In this document: positions 34,808-46,569 of the stretch, in pieces
Numbering within the stretch: position 1 is the first letter of the stretch
Layout: every line of letters begins with the position of its first letter
From: Oopsacas minuta
Taxonomy: Eukaryota; Porifera; Hexactinellida; Lyssacinosida; Leucopsacidae
Direction: 5' to 3'
DNA length: 64,000 bases
NCBI GenBank assembly: GCA_024704765.1
Contig: JAKMXF010000099.1
Span: 382,432 to 446,431 of the forward strand
Translations under genes and position numbers: made by a program
Notes under the pieces: generated by a model
Told to the model about the DNA's origin: nothing
Databases searched by the model: none
The model's input: only the letters and a program-made list of their open reading frames with translations

Positions 34808-34843
34808 CTATTTCCATTTCACCCCCCAAAAATGCCCACTGTG
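34808..34843 (-). repeat. Right terminal repeat with RSS-like layout (22 bp spacer)
   Basis: Read inward on the minus strand it is CACAGTG, a 22 bp spacer that includes six consecutive G, then GAAATAG. The same inner word sits 10 bp (about one helical turn) further in than at the left end. Confidence 0.7.
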
Positions 34844-34849
34844 CCTCAT

Positions 34850-35790
34850 TTGACCAGAAATTCCACGATCATCTAATTATAAGTGGATTTTGGCAAAACA
34901 TGTGACATCCATGGTATATGCGATAACTCAGAAACTTGTGAACATTACCATGAAATAATTCTTATATTTTCTACAGAGACTGTTTTAGTTAATTTGTATT
35001 TCAACATTCTGGACAATGATTAATAATTCACGTTACACATGGTATCAAAGATGGAGCAGTTTTTCATATATATTTTCCAATTACGCTAACAAATGAGGTC
35101 ACTTGATCTGAAATTTTCACAAATGCGGCATTGTGAATTTATTCATACCAATAATCCATTTAACATTGATTTGAAAGCAATCGATTGTTTTATCCTAAAT
35201 TTACAACACTGGCTATTTCTATTAGACATCTGCCGTATTCACTGAGAAGTTAGTTCCAACTTAAAACTTTAGGCTTGACATTTCGCACAGTTCATGAATG
35301 GCACATGTTTACTCAATATCCACTTATAACACCATAATCGTGGAAATATTGGTCAAAATCAGGATTGCTTGTCTATAGTATCACCCAACTTCCCTTGCCC
35401 ATATACTAATTTAGTTATCACATCTCTGACATTATTGCGTATTTTGAAAATGACCATGTATAAGCATATTCATGATTGCCTCACATTTGTAAGAGCTATC
35501 ACATCAAAATGGATTGTAAGGGTATTGGCATTTGGGCGTATTCCATAGATAGGCTATCCTGATTTTACTATACTTTCTCGATTATGAGGTTAAAGTGGAT
35601 GTTGAGAAAGCATGTACCAGCCATGGTCTGTGCTATAACTCAGAAATATGCAAATTTATTATAGCAAATGTGTATTTACTAAAGAAACAGTTCTGATCAA
35701 TTCGTAGTTCAACATTTTGAAAAATTTTCCTTTAATGGATTGATGGTATGTCTTTTACAAGTATGTGATACATTCATTCTGTCAAAAGTA
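34850..35790. mobile_element. Foldback element, family 1 copy C, plus partial copy
   Basis: A palindrome centred near 35450 pairs TCCACTTATAACACCATAATCG with the complement of CGATTATGAGGTTAAAGTGGA and shares CAAAATCAGGAT and CCCAACTTCCC with copies at 18859 and 47469. Immediately upstream (34880-35010) a half-copy in the same orientation as the right arm repeats CCATGG-x-x-TATGC-ATAACTCAGAAA. The Transib element ends at 34843, within a few tens of bases of this half-copy. Confidence 0.6.
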
Positions 35791-35799
35791 CACTATTTT

Positions 35800-36705
35800 T
35801 GAAATACATTTCCCAGCGTAATGATTCTTTGCTCGTATAACCAATCCCTCCCTGAAAAATGGCCAATGTCATTGCCTTAGTTTATTAGGATGCTATGAAC
35901 ATATATATCAAATTGTTGGAATATTACTGATGGATCCCAATTTAACATTTAAATGCTTATCTGAAATGATTTCAGGCAGTTATTGTTGGGGCCTAATCCG
36001 GCTGACGGTAATAATCGCAAAATATTAATTGGAAATACAAAAAATCTGACAAGATCCAAGAGGCTTTGTAATCTTTACATCACTAAATCAATTCGAAACT
36101 CTAAACGAGGGTACCCTGAAGTGCATGCATGCTTTGTTTGTTATAAAAGTACATGTTTCTCGTTTAAGTTTGCTTCTTTAGATGCCTTGTTTAGCTAATA
36201 TTCCGCCTTGTTTCTTCAAGACTCCTGTTTCTCACTCAGTTTATGAGTCGTGTTTAGTGGCGTTGTGCGGCTTTTAAATCTGTGGGGCACCAATTCAATC
36301 TAGTGTGCAACAAGTTCTGGATGTGGGTCTATGGGCGCTGTAAGCAGGCAGTAAGGTCCAGCAGCGAAACTCATCACAAGAAATAGCGTTTGATTTGCAA
36401 CTAGCCCAGAAAGTTGACATTTTTTTCTGGTCACTTGGAGTAATATTATGGGAAGTAGGAGAATATTTGGGGGTACCCGGGCCTCCAGGCACATGTAGCA
36501 CGACCCCACTGATCGTGAAGATTGTTCCAAACAGTCAAATATTTTCCAGTATTTCCTTATATTATTTAGTCCACTGATGATTATTGCAAACAAATTGAAC
36601 ATTATATTGACTGGATAATTATAGTAAATTGAAATATATTGTTTGATGGATTTGAAATCCGAGCTGAGCAAGGAAAACATATACAATTACAACCTGGCCG
36701 ATAGC
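35800..36705. other. Gene-free stretch within the ligase intron
   Basis: No exon, RNA gene or element terminus is supported; short open frames on both strands overlap each other and show no family resemblance. Confidence 0.4.
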
Positions 36706-36710
36706 TAAGT

Positions 36711-36834
36711 CTATTAATTCAATGTTAGAAAAGTGGCACTATTAATTGGAGGCACTATGTGTAATGGGATTAAAACTAAACCTCTCACATTGCCTCCAAT
36801 TTATAGTGCCACTTTTTAACTAATCAATTAATAG
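36711..36834. mobile_element. Short palindromic MITE, about 124 bp
   Basis: CTATTAATT ... AAAAGTGGCACTATTAATTGG (left) and CCAATTTATAGTGCCACTTTTT ... AATTAATAG (right) form a long hairpin with a roughly 28 nt centre. A related but degraded version may lie near 2205-2300 (GTGTTATAAATTTGCACTATTGG). Confidence 0.7.
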
Positions 36835-36839
36835 AATAG

Positions 36840-38848
36840 TTTGTCGGCAGTGGCTTTAATTTTACATTCTCACTTACAATGCTGGATATATTTTATTGCT
36901 ACTCCATTATGTTTTGGATGGCTATTTGATTGACATGCCGAGCGAGCTTGCCCCTTACGAGAGACGTGTCGCCAGGTCCATCACCTCCGTTCGCCAAATC
37001 TTGGCGCCGCATAAGTTGCCATTGATAAATTGGGTGTAACAGAGTTAATGTATTATATTATACGAAAAATGTTAGCTAAAGATGTGTTTCCAATTACTTT
37101 CAATAAGCATCAGTAAATAGCGTTCAGTTACAGAGCAACTTAGCAGGGGGTAATTTGGGTTGCCTAACAACACAAAATAGAGAAAAGAATGTGAGTGCAA
37201 ATTATATGTTGCGCACCAAACATATCCAAATATTTTATAATGTTGTATACGTTCCATAATAGCTAAAAATTTTATATAGATTTCTATATGTGTTATTGTG
37301 GTTACTTACAATTTTGAAAAATTATCTAGTATTGAAAACTTCAGTCCATGCTAGCAAAATTATAAATTTGGAGAAGTTAGGCTCATTTAGGTCATTTTGA
37401 TTGTTTAAATATATAGAGTGATGTGAATTGATGGTGGATAAAGACAATTATGTTATATTGCAGTTATATACAATTTCCCAATTGATTGAATTTCTTATTT
37501 TTCAATTCTGCAATCAAGAAATTTGTAATTATATTACTTTATCTAGGAACACAACTAATTATAGTTGCACGCACCCAATCAATCATATTATTGGAATGCT
37601 TTGTGATTACACAATTCTAAACCAGGTTCTATCATAAAAACATAATTTCCGGACTTAATTTTACCTATCCGTGCCCCAAATTACTGTGCGCGTGATGATG
37701 GTTCGTTCACGAATGCTGAATTCTTATCGCTAATATGTTTAGGGTATTTACTGATGTTTGTAAGGACTCCAATTTTTGCTATGAATTATACATACACAGT
37801 TTGTACTTTTTAAGTGAAAACTTGAATTTACAGTAATTATTACTTGCCTTTTAATAAATGATTATAGTTGCTTACAATCTATAGGTCTCTTTCTGTTTCC
37901 AGACATATAGATCTTTGAATACCTCTAGCTAGCTAACTAAGTAGAATATGAATACTATAGTCTGTTTAGAAGTGCTTTTAGCTGAGTAGCGTAATCATTA
38001 ATTGAAATTAACAACTGCAAGTCAACTAAAACTCAAGGTAGTTGATACTTGAAAACTACTAATTTCACAACGCTTACGCAATTCCTACATAGCCTATGCA
38101 TTTAGGAAGTACCGTACTGATCTGCACGTAGTCTATTATGTTGCGCAGCACCGACGTTTACTTTTGCAGAAAATATATCTATTAGTTGGAATTACAATCC
38201 TACTAATCCCAATTCAATTGAGTGATATCTAGGAGTACACAATGAACCCAAGTTCTAAGACCTGAGCTGGTTGGTAATCTCTAGGTCTTCATTAAATTAG
38301 TCAAAAATACGGATATATAGAGGTCAATATTTTGTAATACTTAAGTTCTTTGTGAATACGCGGCAAGGGATGTCTATCGACTGCTAATTCCTTCCCGGAT
38401 TTTTTTGCATTTAAACATACATTCAACTCACTTAATCGGAACTCTTTGGTACCAGCCCTTTTGTCCCAATTAACCGGAGAAATACTATAAATGCTGCTAT
38501 ATAACTGACCGGTTCCATCTCTGCTTACTACTGTCATGTAAATCGAATCTTGAAAGAACTGCATAATACGCATCTAGCCTTTAACAGTTTTTCGATTGAC
38601 GCGCATTGTGTATCTATGATTATGTTGTATTTTGTTTTTACAAAGTAATGTTTTCTTGTTTTATATTCAGGCAAACTTAAGCAATGATGTGCATTATATC
38701 ACACATAACACTTATACTTGTATACAGTTTTAGCTACAGCACATTCCGTTCATTGACCAATCCAAGCAATATTTTCTAGCGTTTACCTTATTTAACATGA
38801 AATTGATGTTAATGTATTAAAATATGCTAAAGAGTTCTATAATTTAAT
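36840..38848. other. Gene-free stretch within the ligase intron
   Basis: Positions 38225-38265 (TACACAATGAACCCAAGTTC) match the outer part of the P-like element's inverted repeat (42070 and 46950), a fragment of that family. Positions 38440-38500 contain TTTTGTCCCAATTAACCGGA, shared with 63650-63690. No exon is recognised. Confidence 0.45.
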
Positions 38849-38850
38849 AG

Positions 38851-39015
38851 GTAAAGATTTCAGAATTAATGGTTGCTACAGCTGGAAATTTGTTGGGCTA
38901 TCACCTCACCCTTCATATTGAGAATGATCGTAAGATTGATGCAGGTACTCTAAATTTGATATTTTCTTTTTCGGATCTATCTGGAACTCCTGATCAAGAA
39001 TCTACAGGCACAACG
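38851..39015 (+). CDS. NEDD4-family HECT ubiquitin ligase, exon completing the C2 domain
   Basis: An AATTTAATAG acceptor and a GTATGT donor bound 165 bp (55 codons) in phase 0 at both ends. Joining to the previous exon gives GTAK then VKISELMVATAGNLLG, matching the C2 strand that reads GTAALDI or GKATIDL in human ITCH and WWP1. It then continues with the last strands (YHLTLHIENDRKIDAGTLNL) and a linker starting SGTPDQ. The last C2 strands pair correctly only if these exons are joined. No WW (GWE...YY...H...TxWxxP) or HECT exon was found between 39016 and the window end, so the remaining gene is presumably further downstream. Confidence 0.85.
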
Positions 39016-39183
39016 GTATGTAATTGCTCTTTGATAGCTCTCTTTTTGCTTTCAAGCAGAAACTTTGGGTGGGGGCATTGGGCTATCACGAATATTTTGG
39101 TTCCTGTGAATAATTGGTCCCACTTTAAAATTTTGGTCCCACCAGTTTTACGTTTATCTAATTAGGAAATAAATAAATTGTTA

Positions 39184-39250
39184 ATTAATAATAGCTATAT
39201 CATCAAATTTTGTCAGGCCCAAGTGACGTCATCTGATTTCCAAATAGGGG
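39184..39250 (+). repeat. Repeat fragment shared with 28250-28310
   Basis: TTAATAATAGCTATATCATCAAA then TTTTGTCAGG-CCAAGTG-CGTCATC matches the complement of 28250-28310, the sequence immediately outside the right end of the foldback element there. The similarity stops at that element's boundary, supporting its call. Confidence 0.6.
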
Positions 39251-39523
39251 AATATGTTGTCAAACAATTGCCATTTTTAAGCCGTGTAAATCAAACACTA
39301 GTGCGACTTCGACCAACGACTAATTTATATATATTTCCATACAAAGTATAAAATTTGTAAAGATAAAGTTGTGATGTTACTGAAATATATAAGAACCATT
39401 TGATGGCACATATTTGGTCAAATCCCCTTATAACTCAATAGTCGCTGACTTTGCATCGTGATATACGATTTTGATCTGACGCAATTTGCCCCTTTGTGTC
39501 ACTTTTAATATTTATGTTGCACA

Positions 39524-40255
39524 CACTGAATTTATCTCGTGCGTACGCGTATCGACAGACTTTTTCGGGGGTACAGGTACGTACGATACAATTTCAGTGT
39601 ATTTGAACACACAAATGCATGTGGGTCATTAAAATGTGTTTGATCCACAGCCATAGTATTGGAACTCTTTAATTTTCCTTGGCGAGGCAGTAATATTCAA
39701 TTCTACCTGGTCCTAGTGCTGCATACATCTTGGTCGTTGGTTTGTGTATCGGAGGAGCTATTAGCTACTATATATATATACTTATTCATTGGTTATATGC
39801 ATTTGGCTCACAGATTGAACGGTAGTGATTGAATTTACATTATAATTGTGCTATGATTGCCCCTGGATGTTGTAATGATGTCTCACTACCTCTATCTCTT
39901 GGTAGTTGGTTTGGGTCGGGTTTGGAATAGATATATACCTGCTGCATGGAATTCTGATCGAACACATTCAGAATATTGCTTATTATTGATGTCGGCCATA
40001 TTAGCACACTCTCATATCATTCATAGACATCCAGGATCAATTGAGGTTTGCTGTAGTAGGTTAACTACCACTTACAGAGTTATAGTAACATACCTGTGAG
40101 TTAAACACATTTTTTAATGGCCCACATGCATATTTGTTTTAATACACTGAAATTGTATCGTATATACGTGTATACACGATTTTATAATTTGGTGTACGCG
40201 AATATACTAAATATTTCGGTGTACGGTACACCCGAATAAAATCCAGTGTATCAGA
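39524..40255. mobile_element. Foldback or MITE with hairpin ends
   Basis: AATACACTGAAATTGTATCG occurs at 40139 and, inverted, at 39585-39606; a diverged inverted version forms a hairpin at 39524-39550. Inside these, ACAAATGCATGTGGGTCATTAAAATGTGTTT (39612) pairs with the complement of AACACATTTTTTAATGGCCCACATGCATATTTGTTT (40105-40137). About 450 bp of non-coding sequence lies between the arms. Confidence 0.6.
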
Positions 40256-40259
40256 GTTT

Positions 40260-42010
40260 AATGCCTACTGCGGTAGAACAGATGGTTAAGCAGCATATGT
40301 ATCACCTGTTTGGTTCAGCAAGTTCGATATCGCAAATGAAACCAGGCGAACAGATAAGTATATATCCGGTATCAAAGTGTGTCAAGATAAGTCGCATGAC
40401 CGTATGCTTGTTTCTGCAGTAAAAAGTCGTGTCCAGCAATTATAGATAGGTGACGATGTAGTTATTCCTATAGAAAGGCCAGGCAAATAACTTCACTTGG
40501 GCCACGTAATATGTTGGGAGTTGTCACTGATGTATTTGACGGTTCGTATGCGATTGGGGCAGGGGATGGTATGTACAGTACGAACTAGCATCGGAATCAA
40601 AACGATATCTACTCTTAATATATATTTCTCCAACCATCTTCTGTTCCACCTGTCATATTTCTCAGACTTCTGCACTAAGGCCAAATGAGTCTGTGTTACA
40701 GTGCACATTTAATGCATATGGTGCAAACTTCTCTAGGCGTGCTTGGACTCACTGTTTCAGCATCGAATGTCTTGCGGACTAGGAAAAATATCTTTACTTA
40801 GTCATCAAGTTAATACGGTTGTAGATTGGAAACAAAGTACTTAATAAGATTATGTTTAGGAGGTGAATTTGATGCTTCAAATACGTGTTTCAAGTAGGCT
40901 TTAATAGAGATTTCTTTTTCCAAGTTACGAAACCCAAAAATCCAACAAATTATACTCCGATCATAATTACATAGCATTCGAATCCCACGAAGAGAGCAAG
41001 AGATTTTTTTAGAGGATACTCAATTGCATTTGTCAATAGAGATATAATTCAAATCAGGATAAGAGAATATCATAATCACAAGGTAGATCTAACCCATTAT
41101 TGCGTAAAGTTTTGAGAAGTTTAACAAAATCAAATTTGGGAAATAGACCTGTTTTGTAGAATGTGTCCAAGTATATATATATTTATTTACCCATACATTC
41201 CTTTACAAAATCATGTATATTTCTGTGACACATATCCTGCTGTAAATTTATTTCCAGTTTGAATTATCCTCCCTCCATGCAAGTAATTTTCGACTAACAT
41301 TTACTTCAACTTTTATTGTAGTATTTCCCAAGTAAGATGCAAGTTGAATTGTACAATGAACTACTACAATATATATGTTCAAACTCTAATTTAGATTCAA
41401 TGACCTATGCATTGAAGAATATAACAAGTAGAAATTGTTTTGAGTTGTGCAATAAACATTTAAAATAATAGTAGAAAAACTGAGCCTTAAGCAGGAAAGC
41501 CCTCCCCTTTGTCTACGACCTTGCCTATTGAATTTGGAAACTGAGTATTCACAATCCGTCCATAGGCATCGTAAATTGTATTCTTACCATTAGGGCCGTC
41601 AGGAGATCTTCAAGGCCGTGAACCTGGCGATTTTCAGACACCCAAAACTTTTAGAGAATAGAGAGCTCAATATCGAGACTTTTGATCACATTTTTTATTG
41701 TGTATGATCAAAAATATATATATTATTAAATGAACATGTGTTGAATGAATCATATGATAAGTCTGGGTAACACCTGGAGTTTCCAGTTATCCTCCTGGCA
41801 TGCCTTGGGCCCCATAGCACAGTATATCATAAGTTCAAGATCAACTATATTCATTTTGGTTTACTAATCTGTTTGTTATTTCTCCTTATTATATTCATTA
41901 TACGTATATCTTGTTATATTGATCGGTTCATACATAATACAAACTTCTAGAATAAATCATGACTGCACCTCTAACTGTTTCCGTTCCACCTTTTTGAGGG
42001 ACAGACGATC
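40260..42010. other. Gene-free stretch
   Basis: I see no supported exon. Positions 41860-41900 (GGTTTACTAATCTGTTTGTTATTTCT) resemble 56398-56425, possibly LTR-derived sequence. Short open frames near 40500 overlap on both strands and show no domain. Confidence 0.4.
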
Positions 42011-42015
42011 TCTTC

Positions 42016-42456
42016 GCTGCAGCCATAGACTACCTTAATAAAGGATTGTGGGTTACCAGCTCGGATCTTGGAACTTGGGTCCATTGTGTATTTATCGAGA
42101 TCTCGTAAACCGCTGTAGTTAGATACCCCAAATGTGTTATTATTGAATAGGAGTTATACTTTTAGAGCCCATTGGTCATGTTACCTTACCTGAAAGATTT
42201 GTGGAATATGAGATATGCGGTTTTCACACCTTTCTACATTATGTTAATAATGTCAAAATATCGCTTCCAGTTAGAGTTAGACATGATAAATGTGTTATTA
42301 TACAATGGGAATTCATGAGTAAGGAGTCATTTAGTCACATTTCCTTACCTCAAATATTTGTGGAATGTGAGTTATGCAGTTTCACACCTCCATATAAGGT
42401 AAATCGTGAATATTTCGTAATTGGTACGAGTTAGGTATGACAAATGTATAATTATC
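42016..42456 (+). repeat. Left long inverted repeat of the P-like element
   Basis: The arm contains a 77-codon open frame (42201-42434) that recurs inverted at 46592-46825. This is repeat sequence, not a gene. The identity with the right arm ends abruptly at TATAATTATC. Confidence 0.85.
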
Positions 42457-44855
42457 TTGTAGGCTCTTAGTTTAGCAGAAAATTAGCATGCCAAAGCGTT
42501 GTAGAGCTTACAATCGTCAGGGTAAAGACATAGGTGAACCTTATACTCCACTTGTAAGTTTTCCTACCGATGATGATGAACGAAACAGATGGATTGAGGC
42601 AATGCCAAATGATCCCGGTAGTCTCACTAATCGAAAAGAAATCTTTGTATGCACATCACATTTTGAATGCAAATGGGTCACTGTTAGAGGTGGAAGCGGC
42701 CGATTGGACCTCCTACCTATTTTAAGGGAGTAGCAAAATCCTGCCTGAAGCAAACTTTGACACATCCCAGGCCAACAAAGAAGGCTTCCTCCAAGTACGT
42801 GAAAATTGCAAAAGGAATATCTAGACAAATTAGATAGGATTGAAAACTTTTCATATTTTGCAAACAAGGCAGCAGCACGTTATACCTTGTTTCGTGTCAG
42901 AAGCAAATGCAGGGAATTGATAATGTTTAAGTTGGATGAGCTCGGAAGAAAGTTGTTCAATTTATCTATTTCAAGGAAATTGAATCACTTTTGGTTTCTT
43001 GCACTTGGTGGAGGCAGAGAAAGATGGCTACGCGATCCCCAAACGTTATTTCAGTCTACAGAAGAATAATCTTCTTCATTGATGGTCTCAAGTTGATGAA
43101 AACTTTCTACTGTGGTGAATTATCAAGCATCTAATTCTGATCATTTGGCGAAAGTCATGTACAAGTTAAAACAAATGACATCAGAAGTGCAAGAATGTCC
43201 ACAATTTCAGTTCCTAGGGGTGCAACTCGACAAACTCTTGACACCCTACAATAAAATCCGCCACACAAAGCATCTGCTTATTTTCGCTGGAGAACTTCTA
43301 TGTATCTCTCCAGCAGCATACAGGATGTTAAGAAATTCAAGAACTATTATCCTTCCTTGGGAGAGATTACTTCGAGATTTGATGACACGCAGCTTTCAGA
43401 ACAACGAATTGCCTCGCATATTTGAAGTTCTCAAACCAGAGCAATGTTTTGTCAACATATTGTTCGATGAAGTAAAGCTAATTTATACAAGTGGCTTCAG
43501 TGCGGTCACATAATTGGCCTGCCAATAATGCACCCAGTGAGCAAGCCACCTCAGCCCTTTGTACCGAAGTAGTTTGTCATCAAGGAGGGCCACGTTTGTG
43601 TTTGGTATCCATCCAGTGAAGAACATAAATTCAGCGGATCTCCAAATAATTTTGTTGGAAATTATGGAAGTCAAGAAAAAGAGTGGTGTGAGACCAATAT
43701 CCTTTATCTGTGATAGCTGCCCGCTAAATCAAGGAGTATAATATTACTTGGTGGTTTAGGGAGAGTGGTGTTGGATGGAATCAAAGTATTTCTCCCTATG
43801 ATTTCGTACACATCATGAAGAATTTGCGAAACAATTGGATAACAGATAAACTTCAAGAGTTATCATTCGTGGAGGACGGTATAGAATACCTCGCATGTTG
43901 GAAAGCTATTCAAGCACTTTATGAAGAGGAGAAAATAAATCCCACTACGACTCACAAAGCTTACACCTACATCAGTATTTCCTAAACCTCTCCAACGACA
44001 GAGCGTACCATTCGTCTGTCAAGTTTTTCACGAGAAGACTGTTGCAGCATTAAAAGCTTTGAAAATAAGGTAAATCCCCAGGAAGGGACTATTAGGTTCA
44101 TCACAATGGTCACAAATTGGTTTAAAATGATGAATGTGATGGATAAGTTTGGGCAATCAATCTACGGGATCCATTTAGAGCTCCATGGACACTCAACTAC
44201 GAAAACTTCGACATGCTGTTAGCATGTGCGATGTGATAGGTTCCTGTCGCTGGGAAGGTGGCAAATATAGGCAGAGAAAGTTAACACAATTCCCTGCTGA
44301 TGTTTTCATAGTAACGACAAAGTTCAGCGTTGCAGCCACCGCGTATCTGTTAACTCATCACCAATTCGAATTGGTCCTTCCTGCTGTTTTTTCTCAAGAT
44401 CCTCTGGAAAAGTTTTCGGCAAAGCCAGGCAACGCACGGTGGTAACTTCTACATTGATTTAGGAGATGTTATCTCTGCATGCAAGGCACAGCGATTGCAT
44501 CAGATGCTGAAATTTAATATCATTCCACAAGGTTGTCTGGAGTGGAAATGCTCATATTGTACAGCACCTATCGTATTAGAAGATATAGATGTTATGCTGG
44601 AGACAAGTACAGAAGACACGCAAACATTCCTTGATTCCACTGACACTCTTAAACATAAAGTAGTCTTCATTGCAGGATTCTTAACATATAAACACCTAGG
44701 GCCGGGAGAGGGAGATGGAGGTATCAAGTGAATTCTTGCAAGAGCTTGACAGAGGAGGGTTGAGCGTGCCTACATTAGACACCACATGTTTTGTATACAT
44801 AGCCATTAATCTCCTCGGAAAAACTTCCTGAATCAAAAACAGATGTCGAGTGTAC

Positions 44856-46205
44856 AGTATGTTCCGAAAGTCTTTTCCTATCAGAAAATTATTCATAGCA
44901 GCCATACGAATGGAATATAGGTTTCATTATTTTCCAATATTACCGCCATTCAAATCTACGCACTTTCTCATCCTAGCTGGCATTCCATCCATCAACCTCT
45001 TGAGTAGGTCAGGGCTGATGTCAGCCCACACATTTTTGAGTTGATTTTCAGCAGGCCTAAATTTGAAGCAGCTGGTAGCTCAGAGAGTTCATTTTTCACA
45101 TACGTCCACAAGTTCTCAATTGGAGATAAATCAGGAGAGTTGCCTGGCCACACTTCTTTCGCCCAGTAGTTTGGAAGATTCAGTGGGCACCACTGCTGAC
45201 TTAATTTTGAAGTATGAGCGGGAGCTCCATCCTGCTGGAAAACAGAATTGGACATGTTTTGGCAAAGTCTTCGCTGTAGAATTGTACCAGTAATCTTTTG
45301 CGAGCAAACGAATCTTGACAAGGTCCAGCTAGTATCTCATCAACATAGTACTTGGCATTTACAGTGCATTTGGGTGGCAGAATGTGTAATTCTGATACAG
45401 CACGAGCCGACATAGCCCCCCAAACCATAAGATGAGAAGGAAACTTAATAGTGAGGACCGGCGGGACATTTTTGGCATCAGAACTCCAGACGCGATCGGT
45501 TTGTGGGTTGGAAGGCTGAAATAGATGAAACGGAGCTTCATCGGAGAAAATAACATTGCTCCATTGTTCAGCCGACCAAAATAGCCTTTGTTTACAGAAA
45601 TTTAGGCGATGATCTTTCTGTTTTCGGTCAATTTTGGCTGATGTGGCCGTTTGTAGCTCTTAAGACCAAGATTTTCTCTCAAATAGCGATGCACCGCTGA
45701 TTTGGAAGTCGGGTGTCCACGAACGGTTAGTCTCTTTGCCAATTTTCGCGTAGATTGGTGCCTCTTACCAACAGATTTGGAAATAACTATTTTCGCTGTC
45801 CTTGTGAGCGATAAAGGCCTTCCTGACCTCGGTTTATCGCTGAGACTCTGGTCCAATTTATTTCGTTTCCACCAATTGCTGATGGTCCGTGTGGTCTTTC
45901 CAAGGGCTTGGGACACCTGTTTCTGCGTAACTCCGGCCTCTAACATTCCAATAGCCTTTGTACGAAATAAATTCTGAGAGGAATGTAACGATTCGGACAT
46001 TATTTTGAGAAGGAATATTCGAGATCAAATAAATGCTGCTAAAGAAGTCTCTGAAGTTGATAAGCCTATATCACTTGATCTAATGTGTTCACAATTGTTT
46101 GAATATTCAATAAATTGAGTTCAGAATATTCGAATTCAATTAGTCAAGTTTTGGTAGTCTATTATATCTAAAATTACTATAGGAAAAGACTTTCGGGACA
46201 TACTG
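44856..46205 (-). mobile_element. Tc1-like element nested in the P-like transposase
   Basis: TA duplications (44854-44855 and 46206-46207) flank inverted ends CAGTATGTTCCGAAAGTCTT and AAGACTTTCGGGACATACTG. The length is 1350 bp. The host frame continues on both sides, so insertion came after the P-like element was in place. Confidence 0.92.
44992..46000 (-). pseudogene. Tc1-like transposase, multiply frameshifted
   Basis: On the minus strand the N-terminal frame (46000-45602) has a paired-type helix-turn-helix region (GVTQKQVSQALGKTTRTISN), a GRP linker and SAVHRYLRENLGLKSYKR. Further frames contain MVWGAMSARAVSELH, VFQQDGAPAHT with the second catalytic Asp, and NSPDLSPIENLW with the catalytic Glu. 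There are 37 residues between that Asp and Glu, so it counts as DD37E rather than the classical DD34E. At least three frameshifts are present. Confidence 0.88.
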
Positions 46206-46569
46206 TACATAATGAAAATTCTTTCATATGTGGATAGTCCTCTTGCAGAAAACTGGGAGCTGAGTTGTACTCTCGTTAATACCCTACTAAAAGCTCAAGT
46301 CAATCACACAAGTGATCGGGAGCAACAGTATGGCTGTCTTCTACGGAAGGAGAAACTTCAATAGCTTATTTACAAATTTGTCTTTATCATCCTTATATTT
46401 GAATTCCTATTCGAAGTTCATACCTATTCTATGTTTAACTCTACTAATAAAAGTAGAGATTAAGATATTACTATATATGGAAAAAGTTTGAAAACCGCAA
46501 AACTAAAACCATGAGTATATTTTAGAGGTTGACTAACTCAATTGACTACTCATATGAGACTTACCATTC

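Larger units (their letters stand above)
31868..34843 (+). mobile_element. Transib/RAG1-like DNA transposon, apparently complete
   Basis: The two ends are inverted repeats with a perfect outer 10 bp, CACAGTGGGC (31868-31877) and GCCCACTGTG (34834-34843). The first 7 bp equal the consensus V(D)J recombination-signal heptamer CACAGTG. After the heptamer, GAAATAG occurs 12 bp inside the left end (31887-31893) and 22 bp inside the right end (34808-34814, complement). The 2976 bp length with a single large transposase ORF fits Transib elements. No kelch-type RAG2-like frame is present. The 5 bp flanks (AGGTA and CCTCA) do not match, so the target duplication is lost or never existed. The Chapaev group shares CAC termini and is the main alternative. 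Confidence 0.8.
23520..38850 (+). other. 15.3 kb intron of the ligase gene
   Basis: The intron begins GTTAGA and ends TTTAATAG. It contains at least two MITEs, a mariner, several foldback elements, a LINE fragment and a whole Transib-like transposon with its own 674-codon gene. The extent is inferred from splice sites and protein continuity, not from transcript data. Confidence 0.75.
42488..46364 (+). pseudogene. P-like transposase with THAP zinc finger, frameshifted and interrupted
   Basis: It starts MPKRC with a THAP (C2CH) finger: C5, then FPTDDDERNRWIEAMP and CTSHF. After a stop and frameshifts, the DDE core follows. FVNILFDEVKL (43450-43480) carries the first catalytic Asp, ISFICDSCPLNQGV (43700-43740) the second, and FSQDPLEKF (44390-44415) the Glu. 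KHKVVFIAGFLTYKH (44650-44695) belongs to the C-terminal region. The frame is cut at 44855 by the Tc1 and resumes at 46208 to a TAG at 46362. Several frame changes show it is dead. P transposases are DNA cut-and-paste enzymes whose THAP domain binds the element ends. Confidence 0.85.

Noticed and set aside
31868-34843. A RAG2-like partner gene in the Transib-like element
   Set aside because: Only 640 bp precede and 300 bp follow the transposase ORF inside the ends; no kelch-repeat frame is present on either strand.
31868-34843. A true vertebrate-type nonamer (ACAAAAACC) at 12/23 spacing
   Set aside because: Neither end contains that sequence at the expected distance; only the unrelated word GAAATAG is shared, at 12 and 22 bp.
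42201-42434. 77-codon frame that recurs almost identically at 46592-46825 on the other strand
   Set aside because: It lies wholly within the long inverted repeats of the P-like element; identity comes from the repeat, and no domain is recognisable.
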